Shown here piece by piece: positions 1-9,039 of a DNA stretch of 64,000 bases. The notes under the pieces were generated by a model. The model was given only the letters and a program-made list of their open reading frames with translations. It did no database searches and was not told where the DNA came from. The stretch is taken from positions 434,001 to 498,000 of the forward strand of contig CP004391.1 in assembly GCA_000973525.1 (NCBI GenBank), in the 5' to 3' direction. Numbering within the stretch: the stretch's first letter is position 1; each line of letters starts with the position of its first letter. A program made the translations under genes and the position numbers. The stretch comes from Pasteurella multocida subsp. multocida OH4807. GTDB lineage: Bacteria > Pseudomonadota > Gammaproteobacteria > Enterobacterales > Pasteurellaceae.

Positions 1-13
1 TATGCTAAACAAG

Positions 14-727
14 TTATTTTAAACGGGATAAACGCTCTTGTGCTACCGCTGCTAACTCTCCTGACTGGCGAGAAAGTTGTTGATACCAATACACTGCTTG
101 TTTTTTATTTCTCTTCGTCCCCTCGCCCTCTTCATACATCATGGCGAGGCGATATTGTGCATCGTGGTTCCCTGCCTCTGCCGCCTTTTTAAACCACTTA
201 AATGCCTTTGGCAATTCTTTTAGTTCATTCTCATAAATTTGCCCTAATACCATCATCGCATCCAGTGAACCTGAGTCAGCTGTTTTTTCAAACAATTTTA
301 TACTGTGTTTGATGTCTTTTTTTACACTATTACCTTGTAAGTAAAACACCGCAAGGTTATTAATCGCCTTAATACTTCCTCGCTCTGCCGCCTCACTAAA
401 CCACCAATACGCTTTTTCAAAGTCTTGCTCAACACCTTGACCTCTCGCATACAAAATACCGAGATTGGCTTGCGCTTGATAATCGCCTTTTTGCGCTAAA
501 GGCAAAAGCAAATCAAATGCCGTTTTCCAGTCCTGGTTATCTGCAGCTTGTAAAATTAACGTTCTACGTTGTTCATCACTTAATGATTCTAAAGCTGGCT
601 CTCCATCCGTCGCTTGCGTAACGGATATCGTAGCTACGTTACCCACATCCTCTTTTTTGAACGTATTCGATGCTTGTACCATAAAAGTCATGGATAAAAG
701 CATACTCAGCACAATAATTTTCTTCAT
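14..727 (-). CDS. Sel1-repeat (TPR-like) exported protein
   Basis: Unknown cellular role. The 237-residue product starts with a Sec signal peptide (KK pair, hydrophobic core, likely cleavage after VQA near residue 19). From about residue 82 it carries four Sel1-like repeats of about 36 residues, recognisable by recurring A-x-x-x-L-G-x-x-Y and A-x-x-W-F/Y-x-x-A-A patterns (e.g. NLGILYARGQG, RLAMMYEEGEG). Such repeats form alpha-solenoids that bind proteins, so a periplasmic scaffold or adaptor role is inferred. The stop lies 13 bases from the window edge, so the gene is complete. It follows the YwiC-like gene by 9 bases and is probably co-transcribed with it. No partner can be named from context. 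Confidence 0.8.
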   Translation of the reverse strand: MKKIIVLSMLLSMTFMVQASNTFKKEDVGNVATISVTQATDGEPALESLSDEQRRTLILQAADNQDWKTAFDLLLPLAQKGDYQAQANLGILYARGQGVEQDFEKAYWWFSEAAERGSIKAINNLAVFYLQGNSVKKDIKHSIKLFEKTADSGSLDAMMVLGQIYENELKELPKAFKWFKKAAEAGNHDAQYRLAMMYEEGEGTKRNKKQAVYWYQQLSRQSGELAAVAQERLSRLK

Positions 728-736
728 AGCTAAACC

Positions 737-1453
737 TTATAACGTTGCCACTAATAGCATAATAAAAAATAACAATGAAACCCCTACCTCTGTAAGCCCG
801 ACTTGTTTAACTGATAATTTAATTCGAGGCAACCAAATCGCTCTGACAAGAGGTGGAAAATACGTTAATGCTAACAAATATTGCTGCAAAGGTAAAAACA
901 TCAACACGCACAATAAATGAAATATAATCGACATATTTAAATAACGTGGATTTTTACGCTCACGTAAAACCGATTTCACATAAAGTGTCGTACCGATAAA
1001 AAATAAACTTGGATATAACGCGACCAAGCCAATTTGCTGATCAAACTTTGGTTGAGAAAAATAGTACGCCGCCATACCTGCGATAGCAAAAATAACAATA
1101 CCTGCTATATCATTCAGCAAGGCTCGCTCATCTTTTTTCTTCACATAATAAATGTTCACTGCAACTAACGGTAACATCGCGATGACAAAATAAATGATAT
1201 AAATGTTATACCACAAGGCAGGTAACGCAAAACCTGCACTGGCTAACCCATAAATCCATGTCCATTTGATATTGATTGAGCGATTTCTTCCCTTAAATAA
1301 ATTCAAGAAAGGATAGGTCATTAAATATAATGCTGCCCAAGCTAAAAACAGAAAAATATGCTGCCAAACAGGCTGTGATAACAACATACCATACAGAAAT
1401 GGCATAAGTGCCATAACGATCGCGCCATGTTGGTTCGAAATAAGTAATTTCAT
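737..1453 (-). CDS. YwiC-like integral membrane protein
   Basis: The 238-residue protein is almost entirely hydrophobic, with about seven or eight predicted membrane helices. It opens with LISNQHGAIVMALMPFLYG, the N-terminal signature I associate with the YwiC-like family, in which the sequence HGA/W near the start is conserved. Family function is not established; some members sit near respiratory or nitrate genes, but nothing here supports that. It is transcribed leftward, 9 bases ahead of the Sel1-repeat gene, and is divergent from the ridA-like gene with a 98-base shared promoter region. Family assignment is from recall of the motif and topology. Confidence 0.7.
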   Translation of the reverse strand: MKLLISNQHGAIVMALMPFLYGMLLSQPVWQHIFLFLAWAALYLMTYPFLNLFKGRNRSINIKWTWIYGLASAGFALPALWYNIYIIYFVIAMLPLVAVNIYYVKKKDERALLNDIAGIVIFAIAGMAAYYFSQPKFDQQIGLVALYPSLFFIGTTLYVKSVLRERKNPRYLNMSIIFHLLCVLMFLPLQQYLLALTYFPPLVRAIWLPRIKLSVKQVGLTEVGVSLLFFIMLLVATL

Positions 1454-1551
1454 TGTCTATCCCATATAAAAATTACGTTGTCTAATTTTAGCGAGTTTGC
1501 TAAAAAATAGATATAATCTTTGTTTGTTATTCCACTAGAGGAGAATAAAAA

Positions 1552-1905
1552 ATGGTCAACATCCAACGCTTTCATTCCAACCAACGTCTGTCTGAAATGG
1601 CAATTTATAACGGAGTCATTTATTTAGCTGGTCAAGTACCCGAAACTACCCTACATGAAACAGCTTATGAGCAAACTAAAGAAGTATTAGGATTGGTCGA
1701 TGCACTTTTGAAAGAGGCAGGTTCAAATAAAAGTCGTATCATTAATGTACAAATTTATCTCTCTGATATGGATTACTATGACGAAATGAATCGAGCTTGG
1801 GATGAGTGGGTTGATACACAAGCTCCACCAACACGAGCAACGGTAGAAACTAAACTAGCTGTTGATAATTGGAAAGTCGAAATTGTCGTCACAGCTGCCG
1901 TATAA
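1552..1905 (+). CDS. RidA/YjgF-YER057c-UK114 family protein, YoaB-like
   Basis: A 117-residue single-domain protein of the RidA superfamily; canonical RidA hydrolyses reactive 2-aminoacrylate imines, limiting damage to PLP enzymes. The sequence matches the YoaB-type branch more than classical RidA: it has GSNKSRI in the middle, a YLSDM segment and the conserved PPTRATVE near residue 95 that carries the ligand-binding arginine, then KVEIVVTAAV at the C terminus. The start has a good ribosome site (aggagaa, 6 bases upstream). It is monocistronic, followed by a strong terminator. Deaminase activity is inferred, since subfamilies outside RidA proper are poorly characterised. Confidence 0.85.
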   Translation: MVNIQRFHSNQRLSEMAIYNGVIYLAGQVPETTLHETAYEQTKEVLGLVDALLKEAGSNKSRIINVQIYLSDMDYYDEMNRAWDEWVDTQAPPTRATVETKLAVDNWKVEIVVTAAV

Positions 1906-1965
1906 TTTTGTGCATTCTACTGATTTACCGCTTCCTAACGAAAGTAAATTTACTTTATACTTAGT

Positions 1966-2005
1966 AGGCTAATTTTCGCGGGATTAAATTAGCCTTTTTA
2001 TTTTT
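1966..2005 (+). terminator. Rho-independent terminator of the ridA-like gene
   Basis: A perfect 10-bp stem (1966-1975 with 1986-1995, arm AGGCTAATTT), a 10-base loop and a T-rich run directly after. It lies 60 bases after the ridA-like stop and just before the antiporter gene, so the two genes are separate transcripts. Confidence 0.8.
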
Positions 2006-2021
2006 ACTCGGAAGCCATTCT

Positions 2022-3356
2022 ATGAATATCTATACTTACATCTGCTTTTTATCCGCCATTTCAATTCTCATCGGGTTTATCACTCGAAAAATTAACGATA
2101 AAATTCAATATACTATTGCTATTACTGCCACCTCTATTATTGTCTCTGTTTTCTTTCTTATTTTTGGCCATCTTTCTTGGTTTAACCTTGATATTCTCGC
2201 CACACATGTGATGGAACAAGTAGATTTCAAAAGCTTCTTACTCAATGGCATACTCGGCTTCTTACTCTTTGCAGGTGCATTAGGTATCAAACTCCCCGTT
2301 TTGAAAAATCAAAAGTGGGAAATTACTACTTTTGCACTTTTTTCAACTGTTGCATCTACTTTCATCATAGGCGGCGTTCTCTACGCAATTTCGAGTGTCA
2401 TCGGACTGCAAATTGACTTAATCTACTGCATCTTATTTGGTGCGTTAATTTCCCCAACCGATCCAATTGCTGTACTGGCAATTATCAAAAACCTAAAAGC
2501 ACCAAAACGTTTATCTATGCAAGTCGAAGGGGAATCATTATTTAATGATGGAGTAGGATTGGTCATCTTCACAACGATTTTTGCCGTGGCATTCGGTGAG
2601 CATGAACCAACGGCTACTGGTATCGCAGAATTATTCTTACAAGAAGCCGTGGGAGGGATTCTATTTGGCTTTCTTATCGGTCTCATCGCTCATTTCTTAA
2701 TTTCTTCAACCGATGATGGTAGTCTTGAAATCCTCTTAACGTTAACGATCCCAACTGCTGGCTTTATGCTCGCGAATATGCTCCATGTGTCAGGTGCCTT
2801 AGCCATGGTAGTTGCGGGCATATTAATCGGAAACTGGACACGTTATGTCGGTTTCTCAAAACAAAGCCGCCTATACTTAGATCATTTTTGGGAAATGATC
2901 GATCACTTTCTCAACTCTCTGTTATTCTTGCTCATTGGGCTTGCTATGCTATTGGTCGAGTTCACCACTCAGGGCATAATTTTATTAATGTTAGCGATTC
3001 CAATTTGCCTTACTGGTCGCTATATCAGTGTATGGATACCTTTTCAAATCATGCAACGGTTTCGTCACTATAACCCTTATACATTACGCATTTTAACATG
3101 GGGTGGATTACGTGGTGGGTTATCACTTGCTATGGCGTTGTCTATTCCTAAAGGCATGCTCTTTATTGAACATATTGGGATGGATGTACGCGATTTATTA
3201 TTGGTGATGACTTATGCGGTTGTGACGTTTTCTATTTTAGTACAAGGTTCAACAATTGAAAAAATGATCAAGAAAGCGAAGGAAAGTATTTTACATAAAC
3301 GGGGTTATGTTGGCTTAAATCCCAATAAACATGCCTCACATAAGCGTAAGCCATAA
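2022..3356 (+). CDS. Na+/H+ antiporter, CPA1/NhaP family
   Basis: A 444-residue inner-membrane protein with about 12 hydrophobic segments. Family signatures are visible: SPTDPIAV near residue 143, the ion-binding ESLFNDG motif near residue 172 (Asn-Asp pair), and WGGLRGGLSLA near residue 360 with its conserved arginine. These fit monovalent cation/proton antiporters of the CPA1 (NhaP/NHE) group, which export Na+ or K+ in exchange for protons for pH and salt homeostasis. The hydrophilic C-terminal tail is short (about 35 residues, basic), so it lacks the long regulatory domain of some relatives. Which cation it carries cannot be read from the sequence. Confidence 0.85.
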   Translation: MNIYTYICFLSAISILIGFITRKINDKIQYTIAITATSIIVSVFFLIFGHLSWFNLDILATHVMEQVDFKSFLLNGILGFLLFAGALGIKLPVLKNQKWEITTFALFSTVASTFIIGGVLYAISSVIGLQIDLIYCILFGALISPTDPIAVLAIIKNLKAPKRLSMQVEGESLFNDGVGLVIFTTIFAVAFGEHEPTATGIAELFLQEAVGGILFGFLIGLIAHFLISSTDDGSLEILLTLTIPTAGFMLANMLHVSGALAMVVAGILIGNWTRYVGFSKQSRLYLDHFWEMIDHFLNSLLFLLIGLAMLLVEFTTQGIILLMLAIPICLTGRYISVWIPFQIMQRFRHYNPYTLRILTWGGLRGGLSLAMALSIPKGMLFIEHIGMDVRDLLLVMTYAVVTFSILVQGSTIEKMIKKAKESILHKRGYVGLNPNKHASHKRKP

Positions 3357-3360
3357 CAAT

Positions 3361-3384
3361 CATGCCCTCAAAAAAGAGGGCATG
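3361..3384. terminator. Hairpin between convergent antiporter and dnaX genes
   Basis: Perfect 9-bp inverted repeat (catgccctc, A6 loop, gagggcatg) lying five bases past the antiporter stop and 22 bases before the dnaX stop. Neither strand has a clear U-tract after the stem, so termination is inferred from position only. Confidence 0.45.
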
Positions 3385-3406
3385 ATGCTACACTTCACAC
3401 CCCTTG

Positions 3407-5563
3407 TTACACTGGCTTCACTGTAGATAAATCTAATTCTGCATTAAACTCTTTCAAAAAAAGTTGTAATTTCTCATCTTGCTCTAACCCAAGCTTAGCT
3501 TGTTCTCGCAAGGTTTTATATGTTTGGCAATATCGCTCCATTGGTGTACATAACGACGTTGTCATTGGTTCTATTGATAATTGCACTGTTTTTTGTAGAA
3601 ATTGACTTAGTGCTTGTTGTAGAACTTGACAGGCTGTTGAAGTGTTTAAATGTACTTTGTCCTCTTTCATTGCTAATGTAATTTTCGTATCTTCTTGTTC
3701 AACTAACACACAATTCAATGCTAATTCTTTCGTTAAATTACTAATCGGCAATGCCTCTACAAGATCTGTCCACGGATCTTGCTCACGAGCAATTTGAATA
3801 ACCTTTTGTCTTAATTCTGGCGTGATTTCTTGCTCTAAAGAGTGTTTCAATTCTGACGGTTTGATTCCGTCTTGAGTCTTTGCTAATTCTGGATTACGCC
3901 ATTCCCAACGATATGTTTCAGCTAAGTGCGTCTCATCCAGTTCATCAGATTCGCCTTCTTGCCTTGCCTCATCAGGCTCTGACACTAATGGGCTTTGCTG
4001 CATGTTGAGTTCCGCTGTTTTTTGTAAAAAAGAAGAGGAAGGCTTGTTGTTAGAAATAACTTTTCGACTCGCGACTTCTTTTCGCATTTCTACGATAGGA
4101 AGTGCGGTCATATTTTGCTCTGTTTTATGAGATACTTCCGAAGTAATCGCTGTTAGTTGGGCTCGTTTAGGATCAGAATTTTTTTTTTCTTCTTTCTGTG
4201 GATTGACTGAAAGCGTGTTTAACTTATCAAGTTGAGCAAAAGCATCCAACGCAGCGGAATAGCCTACAGAAGTCTCTTGCTCATCATCAATTGAAGATGA
4301 GGAAACAGATTGTGGAGAAAACGTTGGGGCGGCTTTTACATCGCTTTTGTATTGTGCTTTGATCGTTTGTGAAATCACTGGCATATCAACGTACTTGTTG
4401 GGCGCTGATTGATTCTGTTCCGCTTTATCTGTCGACTCTGATATCGCTGACGATTTATCCAAAAGCGAAATCGCTTGTGTATTTATGTGCTTTGGGTGAA
4501 AAGCCAAAGCACGCAGCAAGGTCATTTCCACCCCAATACGACGATTAGGCGCGAAGGCGAGTTCTTTGCGTCCCGTTAAAATGACTTGATAAAAAAATTG
4601 AATATCTTCTGGTGAGAGATGGCTCGCTAAAAACGCCAGTTGGCTTGCATCATCAGTATGCTGAGAAGGCAATAGTTGTTGCATAGCAATGTGATGTAAC
4701 TTCTCTGCCATATCACGCAATAACTCATCCCAGTCTCCCCCTTTCTCCGCTACAGCTTGTACCACTTGCATCAATGCTTCGCCATTTCCTTGTTGTAAGG
4801 CATGAATCATCTCTAGGGCCTGATTATCATCTAGCAAACCAAGCATATCTTGTACAATGGGTAACGTAATATGCCCATTACTCATCGCAATAGCTTGATC
4901 TGTCAAACTCAGACTATCACGCATACTCCCTTGTGCTGCTTTCGCCAGTTTCTCTAATGCTAAAAAATCAAAAGGAATACCTTCTTGTTTGAGAATCAGT
5001 TCGAGATGTTGAGCGATCTGGTGTTGTTCTAACGCTTTTAAATGGAACTGCATACAACGAGATAAAATCGTAATTGGCAGTTTTTGCGGATCTGTCGTGG
5101 CTAAAAGAAATTTAACGTATTCTGGCGGCTCTTCTAATGTTTTAAGTAGCGCATTGAACGAATGTCGAGATAACATATGCACTTCATCAATCAAGTACAC
5201 TTTATAACGTCCCTGCACAGGCTTATATTGCACGTTATCCAAAAGCTCGCGTGTATCTTCAACTTTTGTACGCGATGCGGCATCAATTTCAATCAAATCA
5301 ATAAAGTTGCCTTCTTCAATGGCTTTGCAATGCGCACATTGACCACAGGGTTCGGCTGTTACACCATTGATACAGTTCAATCCTTTTGCAAACAAACGAG
5401 CAATGGAGGTTTTACCCACACCACGAGTCCCAGAGAATAAATATGCATGGTGTAATCTATTTTCTTTCAAACCGTTAGAAAGTGCAGTCAAAATATGGCT
5501 TTGTCCAACCACATCGGTGAACGTTTTTGGTCGCCACTTTCTTGCCAATACTTGATAGCTCAT
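3407..5563 (-). CDS. dnaX: DNA polymerase III subunits gamma and tau
   Basis: Clamp-loader ATPase that loads the beta clamp and, as tau, ties polymerase cores to DnaB helicase. The N-terminal AAA+ module has Walker A GTRGVGKTS (residues 45-53), a four-cysteine zinc knuckle (C64, C73, C76, C79) and the Walker B segment LIDEVHM. Domain III follows to about residue 360, then a long Ser/Thr/Gln-rich linker and a conserved tau C terminus. At 718 residues it is longer than the 643 of E. coli tau, mainly through the linker. An A10 tract at codons 459-462 can produce a gamma-like short form by slippage (separate entry). It lies 33 bases downstream of apt, the usual apt-dnaX order. Confidence 0.97.
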   Translation of the reverse strand: MSYQVLARKWRPKTFTDVVGQSHILTALSNGLKENRLHHAYLFSGTRGVGKTSIARLFAKGLNCINGVTAEPCGQCAHCKAIEEGNFIDLIEIDAASRTKVEDTRELLDNVQYKPVQGRYKVYLIDEVHMLSRHSFNALLKTLEEPPEYVKFLLATTDPQKLPITILSRCMQFHLKALEQHQIAQHLELILKQEGIPFDFLALEKLAKAAQGSMRDSLSLTDQAIAMSNGHITLPIVQDMLGLLDDNQALEMIHALQQGNGEALMQVVQAVAEKGGDWDELLRDMAEKLHHIAMQQLLPSQHTDDASQLAFLASHLSPEDIQFFYQVILTGRKELAFAPNRRIGVEMTLLRALAFHPKHINTQAISLLDKSSAISESTDKAEQNQSAPNKYVDMPVISQTIKAQYKSDVKAAPTFSPQSVSSSSIDDEQETSVGYSAALDAFAQLDKLNTLSVNPQKEEKKNSDPKRAQLTAITSEVSHKTEQNMTALPIVEMRKEVASRKVISNNKPSSSFLQKTAELNMQQSPLVSEPDEARQEGESDELDETHLAETYRWEWRNPELAKTQDGIKPSELKHSLEQEITPELRQKVIQIAREQDPWTDLVEALPISNLTKELALNCVLVEQEDTKITLAMKEDKVHLNTSTACQVLQQALSQFLQKTVQLSIEPMTTSLCTPMERYCQTYKTLREQAKLGLEQDEKLQLFLKEFNAELDLSTVKPV
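4100..4108 (+). repeat. DNA uptake signal sequence (USS) in dnaX
   Basis: Exact AAGTGCGGT core recognised in natural transformation of Pasteurellaceae, inside the variable linker of dnaX, on the strand opposite to the gene. Confidence 0.85.
4173..4189 (-). other. dnaX: Predicted dnaX slippery site giving gamma subunit
   Basis: On the coding strand codons 459-462 read GAA AAA AAA AAT, a run of ten A. A -1 slip (or one extra A in the mRNA) gives Lys-Phe and then TGA within the next few codons, ending at residue 463. A +1 slip (or one A fewer) runs eight codons (ATT to AAC) and meets TAA. Both alternative frames therefore stop just after the AAA+ and domain III region, as E. coli gamma does. 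Slippage itself is inferred. The only nearby hairpin (4131-4148) begins about 30 bases downstream, farther than usual for ribosomal frameshift stimulators, so transcriptional slippage is also possible. Confidence 0.6.
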
Positions 5564-5596
5564 TTCTTTTCCTTGACGTTTGTCTGGTACGATTAA

Positions 5597-6139
5597 TTAA
5601 TGACCTTCAAAATTCACTAATGTATAGGTTTCAATCCCTAAATTATTTAAGCGTTTTTCTCCGCCTAAATCTGGCAAATTAATCACAAATGCAGCGTACT
5701 GGACTTTTCCCCCTAAACGATTAACCAATTTTGCAGTGGCTTCGATCGTTCCACCTGTTGCTAACAGGTCATCAATAATCAACACATTATCATCTTGAGT
5801 AATTGAATCCGTATGAATTTCTAGAGTATCTTGCCCATATTCCAATTGATATGATTGTGAAATTGTTTCACGTGGTAATTTACCTGGTTTTCTGACCAAG
5901 ACAAACGGGGCATGGAGTGCTAAGGCAACAGGGGCCCCAAAAATAAAGCCACGAGACTCAGTTCCTAAGACTTTTGTAATCTTTTTATCTTTGTAACGTT
6001 CTACAATAAGATCAATGACAGCTTGAAACGCCCCTGGTACTTCTAACAAGCTCGTAATATCACGGAAAATGATGCCTTCTTTAGGATGATTAGGAATAGA
6101 CTTAATGGAAGATTTAATTAACGCTAATTTATTGTTCAT
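5597..6139 (-). CDS. apt: Adenine phosphoribosyltransferase
   Basis: Purine salvage enzyme that makes AMP from adenine and PRPP in the cytoplasm. The 180-residue length is typical. The PRPP-binding motif [13 protein letters not shown] (around residue 122-134) is intact, as is the family segment ESRGFIFG near residue 62 and the LVRKPGKLP stretch that forms the flexible loop over the active site. It sits 33 bases before dnaX in the same direction and probably forms an operon with it. A 235-base upstream region separates it from lpxM and holds the lpxM terminator and presumably the apt promoter, which I could not place. Confidence 0.96.
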   Translation of the reverse strand: MNNKLALIKSSIKSIPNHPKEGIIFRDITSLLEVPGAFQAVIDLIVERYKDKKITKVLGTESRGFIFGAPVALALHAPFVLVRKPGKLPRETISQSYQLEYGQDTLEIHTDSITQDDNVLIIDDLLATGGTIEATAKLVNRLGGKVQYAAFVINLPDLGGEKRLNNLGIETYTLVNFEGH

Positions 6140-6324
6140 TGTTTTGCCTAAACGTGCGGTTAAAAACTAAAAAGTTTTGTGTTTTCAAGTTGATAAAAGC
6201 TCACTTAATTTACAAAAACTTAATCAAAAATTTGCCTTTCATTGTCGCAAAAAAATGATCCTAACTCAAACCTTTCTCTGCGTTTTCTCGGCTTTTTAGA
6301 TGCTTTTTATATCAATACTCGAAA

Positions 6325-6366
6325 AATGAAAAAGATCGTATGATGTTTTAATAATCAATACGATCT
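6325..6366 (-). terminator. Terminator of the lpxM gene run
   Basis: A 9-bp perfect stem (6333-6341 with 6358-6366, arm AGATCGTAT) that extends inward with one bulge. Read leftward it is followed by a T-rich tract (complement of gaaaaatgaaaa). It lies 9 bases after the lpxM stop. Confidence 0.75.
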
Positions 6367-6374
6367 GCTTTATC

Positions 6375-7328
6375 TTACTCACGGTAAATATCTGCGCCGT
6401 CTTTACGTGTTCTTAATAAACGTAAGATCCAAACATATTGCTCAGGTGTAGGCGTAACAAAACGTTCTATTTCTTCATTCATCGCACGTGCAGACTGTTC
6501 TGGATCGTCAGTGAGTACCATTTCAGGATGAATTTCTATTTCATATTTACCAGAGGACGCATTGTAGCGTGGAAACATGGGAATGACAGCAGCTTTAGCG
6601 AGACGAGCCATTTTATTTATGCCCGGTAATGTGGCTTTATATGTAGCAAAAAAATCAACAAACACGCTCAATTCTGCGCCATAATCCTCATCAGGCAGGT
6701 AATAGCCCATATCCCCTCGTTTCACATGATTCAAAAACGGTTTAATTCCATTTTGACGAGCATGCATTTTCCCCCCAAAACGCTGGCGAGCAATAGTCCA
6801 TAACCAATCAACCAATGGATTACGATGGGGATTATACATAGAAGTCATGGGCATACCATGCGTATGCAAAATAATTCCTGATGCATCAATTGCCCACGCA
6901 TGCGGAACCAATAAAATGATATTTTTACCTTGTTCACGAGCCCGTGTAATGTGCTCTAATCCAATAAACTCACTCCGTTTTTGTAAGTGTTTTTTAGAGC
7001 GAATCGCGACTTCACCAATTCCGAGCATAACTTGTGTGACAATCACAAACATTTCTTCAAGCACTTGCGTACGTTTCTCTTCGCTCCATTGCGGAAAGCA
7101 ATACTGCAAATTCACTTTTGCACGATGTGCTTGTTTTTTAGCCTTACGAGCGACAACGAGACCCATTTTACGTGCCAACCAATCACGCAAACGAAACGGA
7201 ACAAAAGCAAGAACAAGGAGACCGAGTATACCTAACCAGATCATCCAATATCGAGGTAATAAATAAGACCACGAAAAATGGGGTTCATAGCCTACTCGAG
7301 CAGTTAAACGTGTATCTTCTTCTGACAT
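6375..7328 (-). CDS. lpxM: Lipid A myristoyl/secondary acyltransferase
   Basis: Inner-membrane enzyme that adds a secondary acyl chain to Kdo2-lipid A (MsbB/LpxM, in the HtrB/MsbB LABLAT family). Visible features: a single N-terminal membrane helix (about residues 26-46), the catalytic HX4D-type motif HAWAID near residue 145, and a conserved PDEDYG segment near residue 214. The PDEDYG form matches LpxM better than LpxL, in which PDQD is usual. The 317-residue length is normal. It is the last gene of the seqA-menE-mscK-aroC-mepA-yfcA-lpxM run, 12 bases after yfcA, with a good ribosome site (aggaa). The exact acyl chain cannot be read from sequence. Confidence 0.9.
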   Translation of the reverse strand: MSEEDTRLTARVGYEPHFSWSYLLPRYWMIWLGILGLLVLAFVPFRLRDWLARKMGLVVARKAKKQAHRAKVNLQYCFPQWSEEKRTQVLEEMFVIVTQVMLGIGEVAIRSKKHLQKRSEFIGLEHITRAREQGKNIILLVPHAWAIDASGIILHTHGMPMTSMYNPHRNPLVDWLWTIARQRFGGKMHARQNGIKPFLNHVKRGDMGYYLPDEDYGAELSVFVDFFATYKATLPGINKMARLAKAAVIPMFPRYNASSGKYEIEIHPEMVLTDDPEQSARAMNEEIERFVTPTPEQYVWILRLLRTRKDGADIYRE

Positions 7329-7340
7329 GCTTATTCCTAT

Positions 7341-8105
7341 TTAACTAAACCAACCCTGATCGTATGCCATTTTAATGGTCATGATAAAGGACATTAGTAC
7401 AACCATTGGGCGAATAAGAGATTTCCCTTTAGTCAACACCATTTTCGCTCCTAAATTTGCACCAATGGCTTGTCCCACCATCATCGCCAAACCCACAGAC
7501 CATAAGATCTGTCCACCGATAAGAAAGAAAATCAATGACGCAATATTTGACGTAAAGTTTAATACTTTAGCATGGGCGGTTGCTTTTGTAAGATTGAAAC
7601 CGAGCAACATCACAAAAGCTAGACTCAGCAGAGAACCTGTTCCGGGTCCAAAAAAACCATCATAAAAACCGATTCCCAACCCCGCCGTAAAGGCAAATTT
7701 TTGATAAGTAATACGTGTTTGACGATCTTCATCGCCTAATTTAGGCGTCAGTAAAAAATAAAAGCCAATCGCTAAAATCAAAAAAGGGAGCACTTTCTTA
7801 ATCATGGAACTGTCTACCAGTTGAATTAAGATAGTACCGAGAGACGCGCCAGCGAAAGTCATGAATAAGATTAACCAAACTTCTGATAAATTGACCGCTC
7901 TTTGACGCAAGAAATACACACTCGCTGAAAATGAGCCACCACAAGCCTGCAGTTTATTGGTACCCAATGCTAAAGCAGGCGGCATACCTGTCATCAATAA
8001 GGCAGGAATAGTAATGAGTCCTCCCCCTCCTGCAATGGCGTCAATAAAGCCCGCAACGAACGCCACAACAAATAACAGCGCAATAATCTCGATCCCGATC
8101 TCCAT
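7341..8105 (-). CDS. yfcA: TauE/SafE-family membrane transporter YfcA
   Basis: A 254-residue integral membrane protein with about eight helices and the family's glycine-rich repeats: DAIAGGGGLITIPALL at residues 22-37 and, in the second half, GFFGPGTGSLL. The TauE/SafE (DUF81) family includes sulfite, sulfoacetate and other organic anion exporters; the substrate of YfcA is not established. The aroC-mepA-yfcA order is the same as in E. coli, which supports the orthology. It lies 9 bases after mepA and 12 before lpxM. Confidence 0.88.
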   Translation of the reverse strand: MEIGIEIIALLFVVAFVAGFIDAIAGGGGLITIPALLMTGMPPALALGTNKLQACGGSFSASVYFLRQRAVNLSEVWLILFMTFAGASLGTILIQLVDSSMIKKVLPFLILAIGFYFLLTPKLGDEDRQTRITYQKFAFTAGLGIGFYDGFFGPGTGSLLSLAFVMLLGFNLTKATAHAKVLNFTSNIASLIFFLIGGQILWSVGLAMMVGQAIGANLGAKMVLTKGKSLIRPMVVLMSFIMTIKMAYDQGWFS

Positions 8106-8114
8106 TTCGCGTCC

Positions 8115-8975
8115 CTATTCTAACCATTCACTGCGATTGGGTGCATTTAACACCTGTTGACATAAAGGCGGCGCTTGAGGAATCGTTTTCGGCTCACTTG
8201 GCGTTTTTGAAGGTTTAGGAGGCTCAAACCAAGAATACAGTTCTGCACCACAGCCATCTCCTGCTGGAACAGGGGCTTGGTTTTCACAATAATTTGCGCC
8301 CTGAGGACAAGCTAAACGGACATGAAAATGTGAATCATGCCCAAACCAAGGACGCACTTTATGTAACCACGCACGATCTTGACCTGCCGTTTGACACAAT
8401 TTTAGTTTAATCGCTGGATTCACAAAAATCCGCGTCACGTTTGGCTCCTGAGCAGCTAATTTTATCAAAGTAGCGTGGTGTTGATTCCATACCCTTTCAT
8501 CCACTCGTTGCGCTTTGCGATCGACGACTAACAATCCTTTTCCATCGGAATTTAGCGCATCTTTATCAGACAGCGTCCCCATGCGTAACCAAATATCCGC
8601 ATCTAATCCCATTTGATGACTGGCATGCCCTGTGAGGAAACGCCCACCACCTGGCATCGCAATATCGCCCACTAACATCGTTGGTAATCCGGCGGCTTTC
8701 GCTTTTTTGCCAAGACGTCGTAAATAGTCAATCATATCAGGGTGACCATAATAGCGATTGCGATTTTTACGGATAACCTGGTAGCCTTCCCCTTTATAAG
8801 GCAATGCCTGCGCTCCAATAATGCAGCCATTCGAGTACCCCCCTATTGGTTCTGGCTTTCCTGGAATAGGGCGTTTAATTTTTTGCCACTCTTGTGGCGA
8901 GGCATAAACTATTGCGCTACTACAAACTGCCAGAAGTGTGCTCAATATTGCCATTATTTTAAACATGTTTTGCAT
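8115..8975 (-). CDS. mepA: Penicillin-insensitive murein endopeptidase
   Basis: Periplasmic zinc (LAS-type) endopeptidase that cuts D-Ala-mDAP cross-links in peptidoglycan. The metal and catalytic residues are visible in GHASHQMGLDAD (around residue 115-125) and HDSHFHVR near residue 215, and conserved cysteines suggest disulphides. The C terminus is Pro/Lys-rich. I chose the Met at 8975, which has a weak gtgag site; 8996 and 8966 are also possible, and all leave a signal peptide ending near VYA. It sits 43 bases after aroC and 9 before yfcA, a conserved arrangement. Confidence 0.93.
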   Translation of the reverse strand: MQNMFKIMAILSTLLAVCSSAIVYASPQEWQKIKRPIPGKPEPIGGYSNGCIIGAQALPYKGEGYQVIRKNRNRYYGHPDMIDYLRRLGKKAKAAGLPTMLVGDIAMPGGGRFLTGHASHQMGLDADIWLRMGTLSDKDALNSDGKGLLVVDRKAQRVDERVWNQHHATLIKLAAQEPNVTRIFVNPAIKLKLCQTAGQDRAWLHKVRPWFGHDSHFHVRLACPQGANYCENQAPVPAGDGCGAELYSWFEPPKPSKTPSEPKTIPQAPPLCQQVLNAPNRSEWLE

Positions 8976-9039
8976 CGTCTCACTGGTGCATTGCACCGAT
9001 TTTATTTGATATGGTACCCATCAACAGAGTAATGAGCAA

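Noticed and set aside
657..920. 87-codon open frame on the + strand at the sel1/ywiC junction
   Set aside because: It lies antisense to two real genes, has no ribosome site and no recognisable protein pattern.
4131..4148. Stimulatory hairpin for a dnaX ribosomal frameshift
   Set aside because: The stem is short, has a bulge and begins about 30 bases past the slippery run, beyond the usual 5-9 base spacing.
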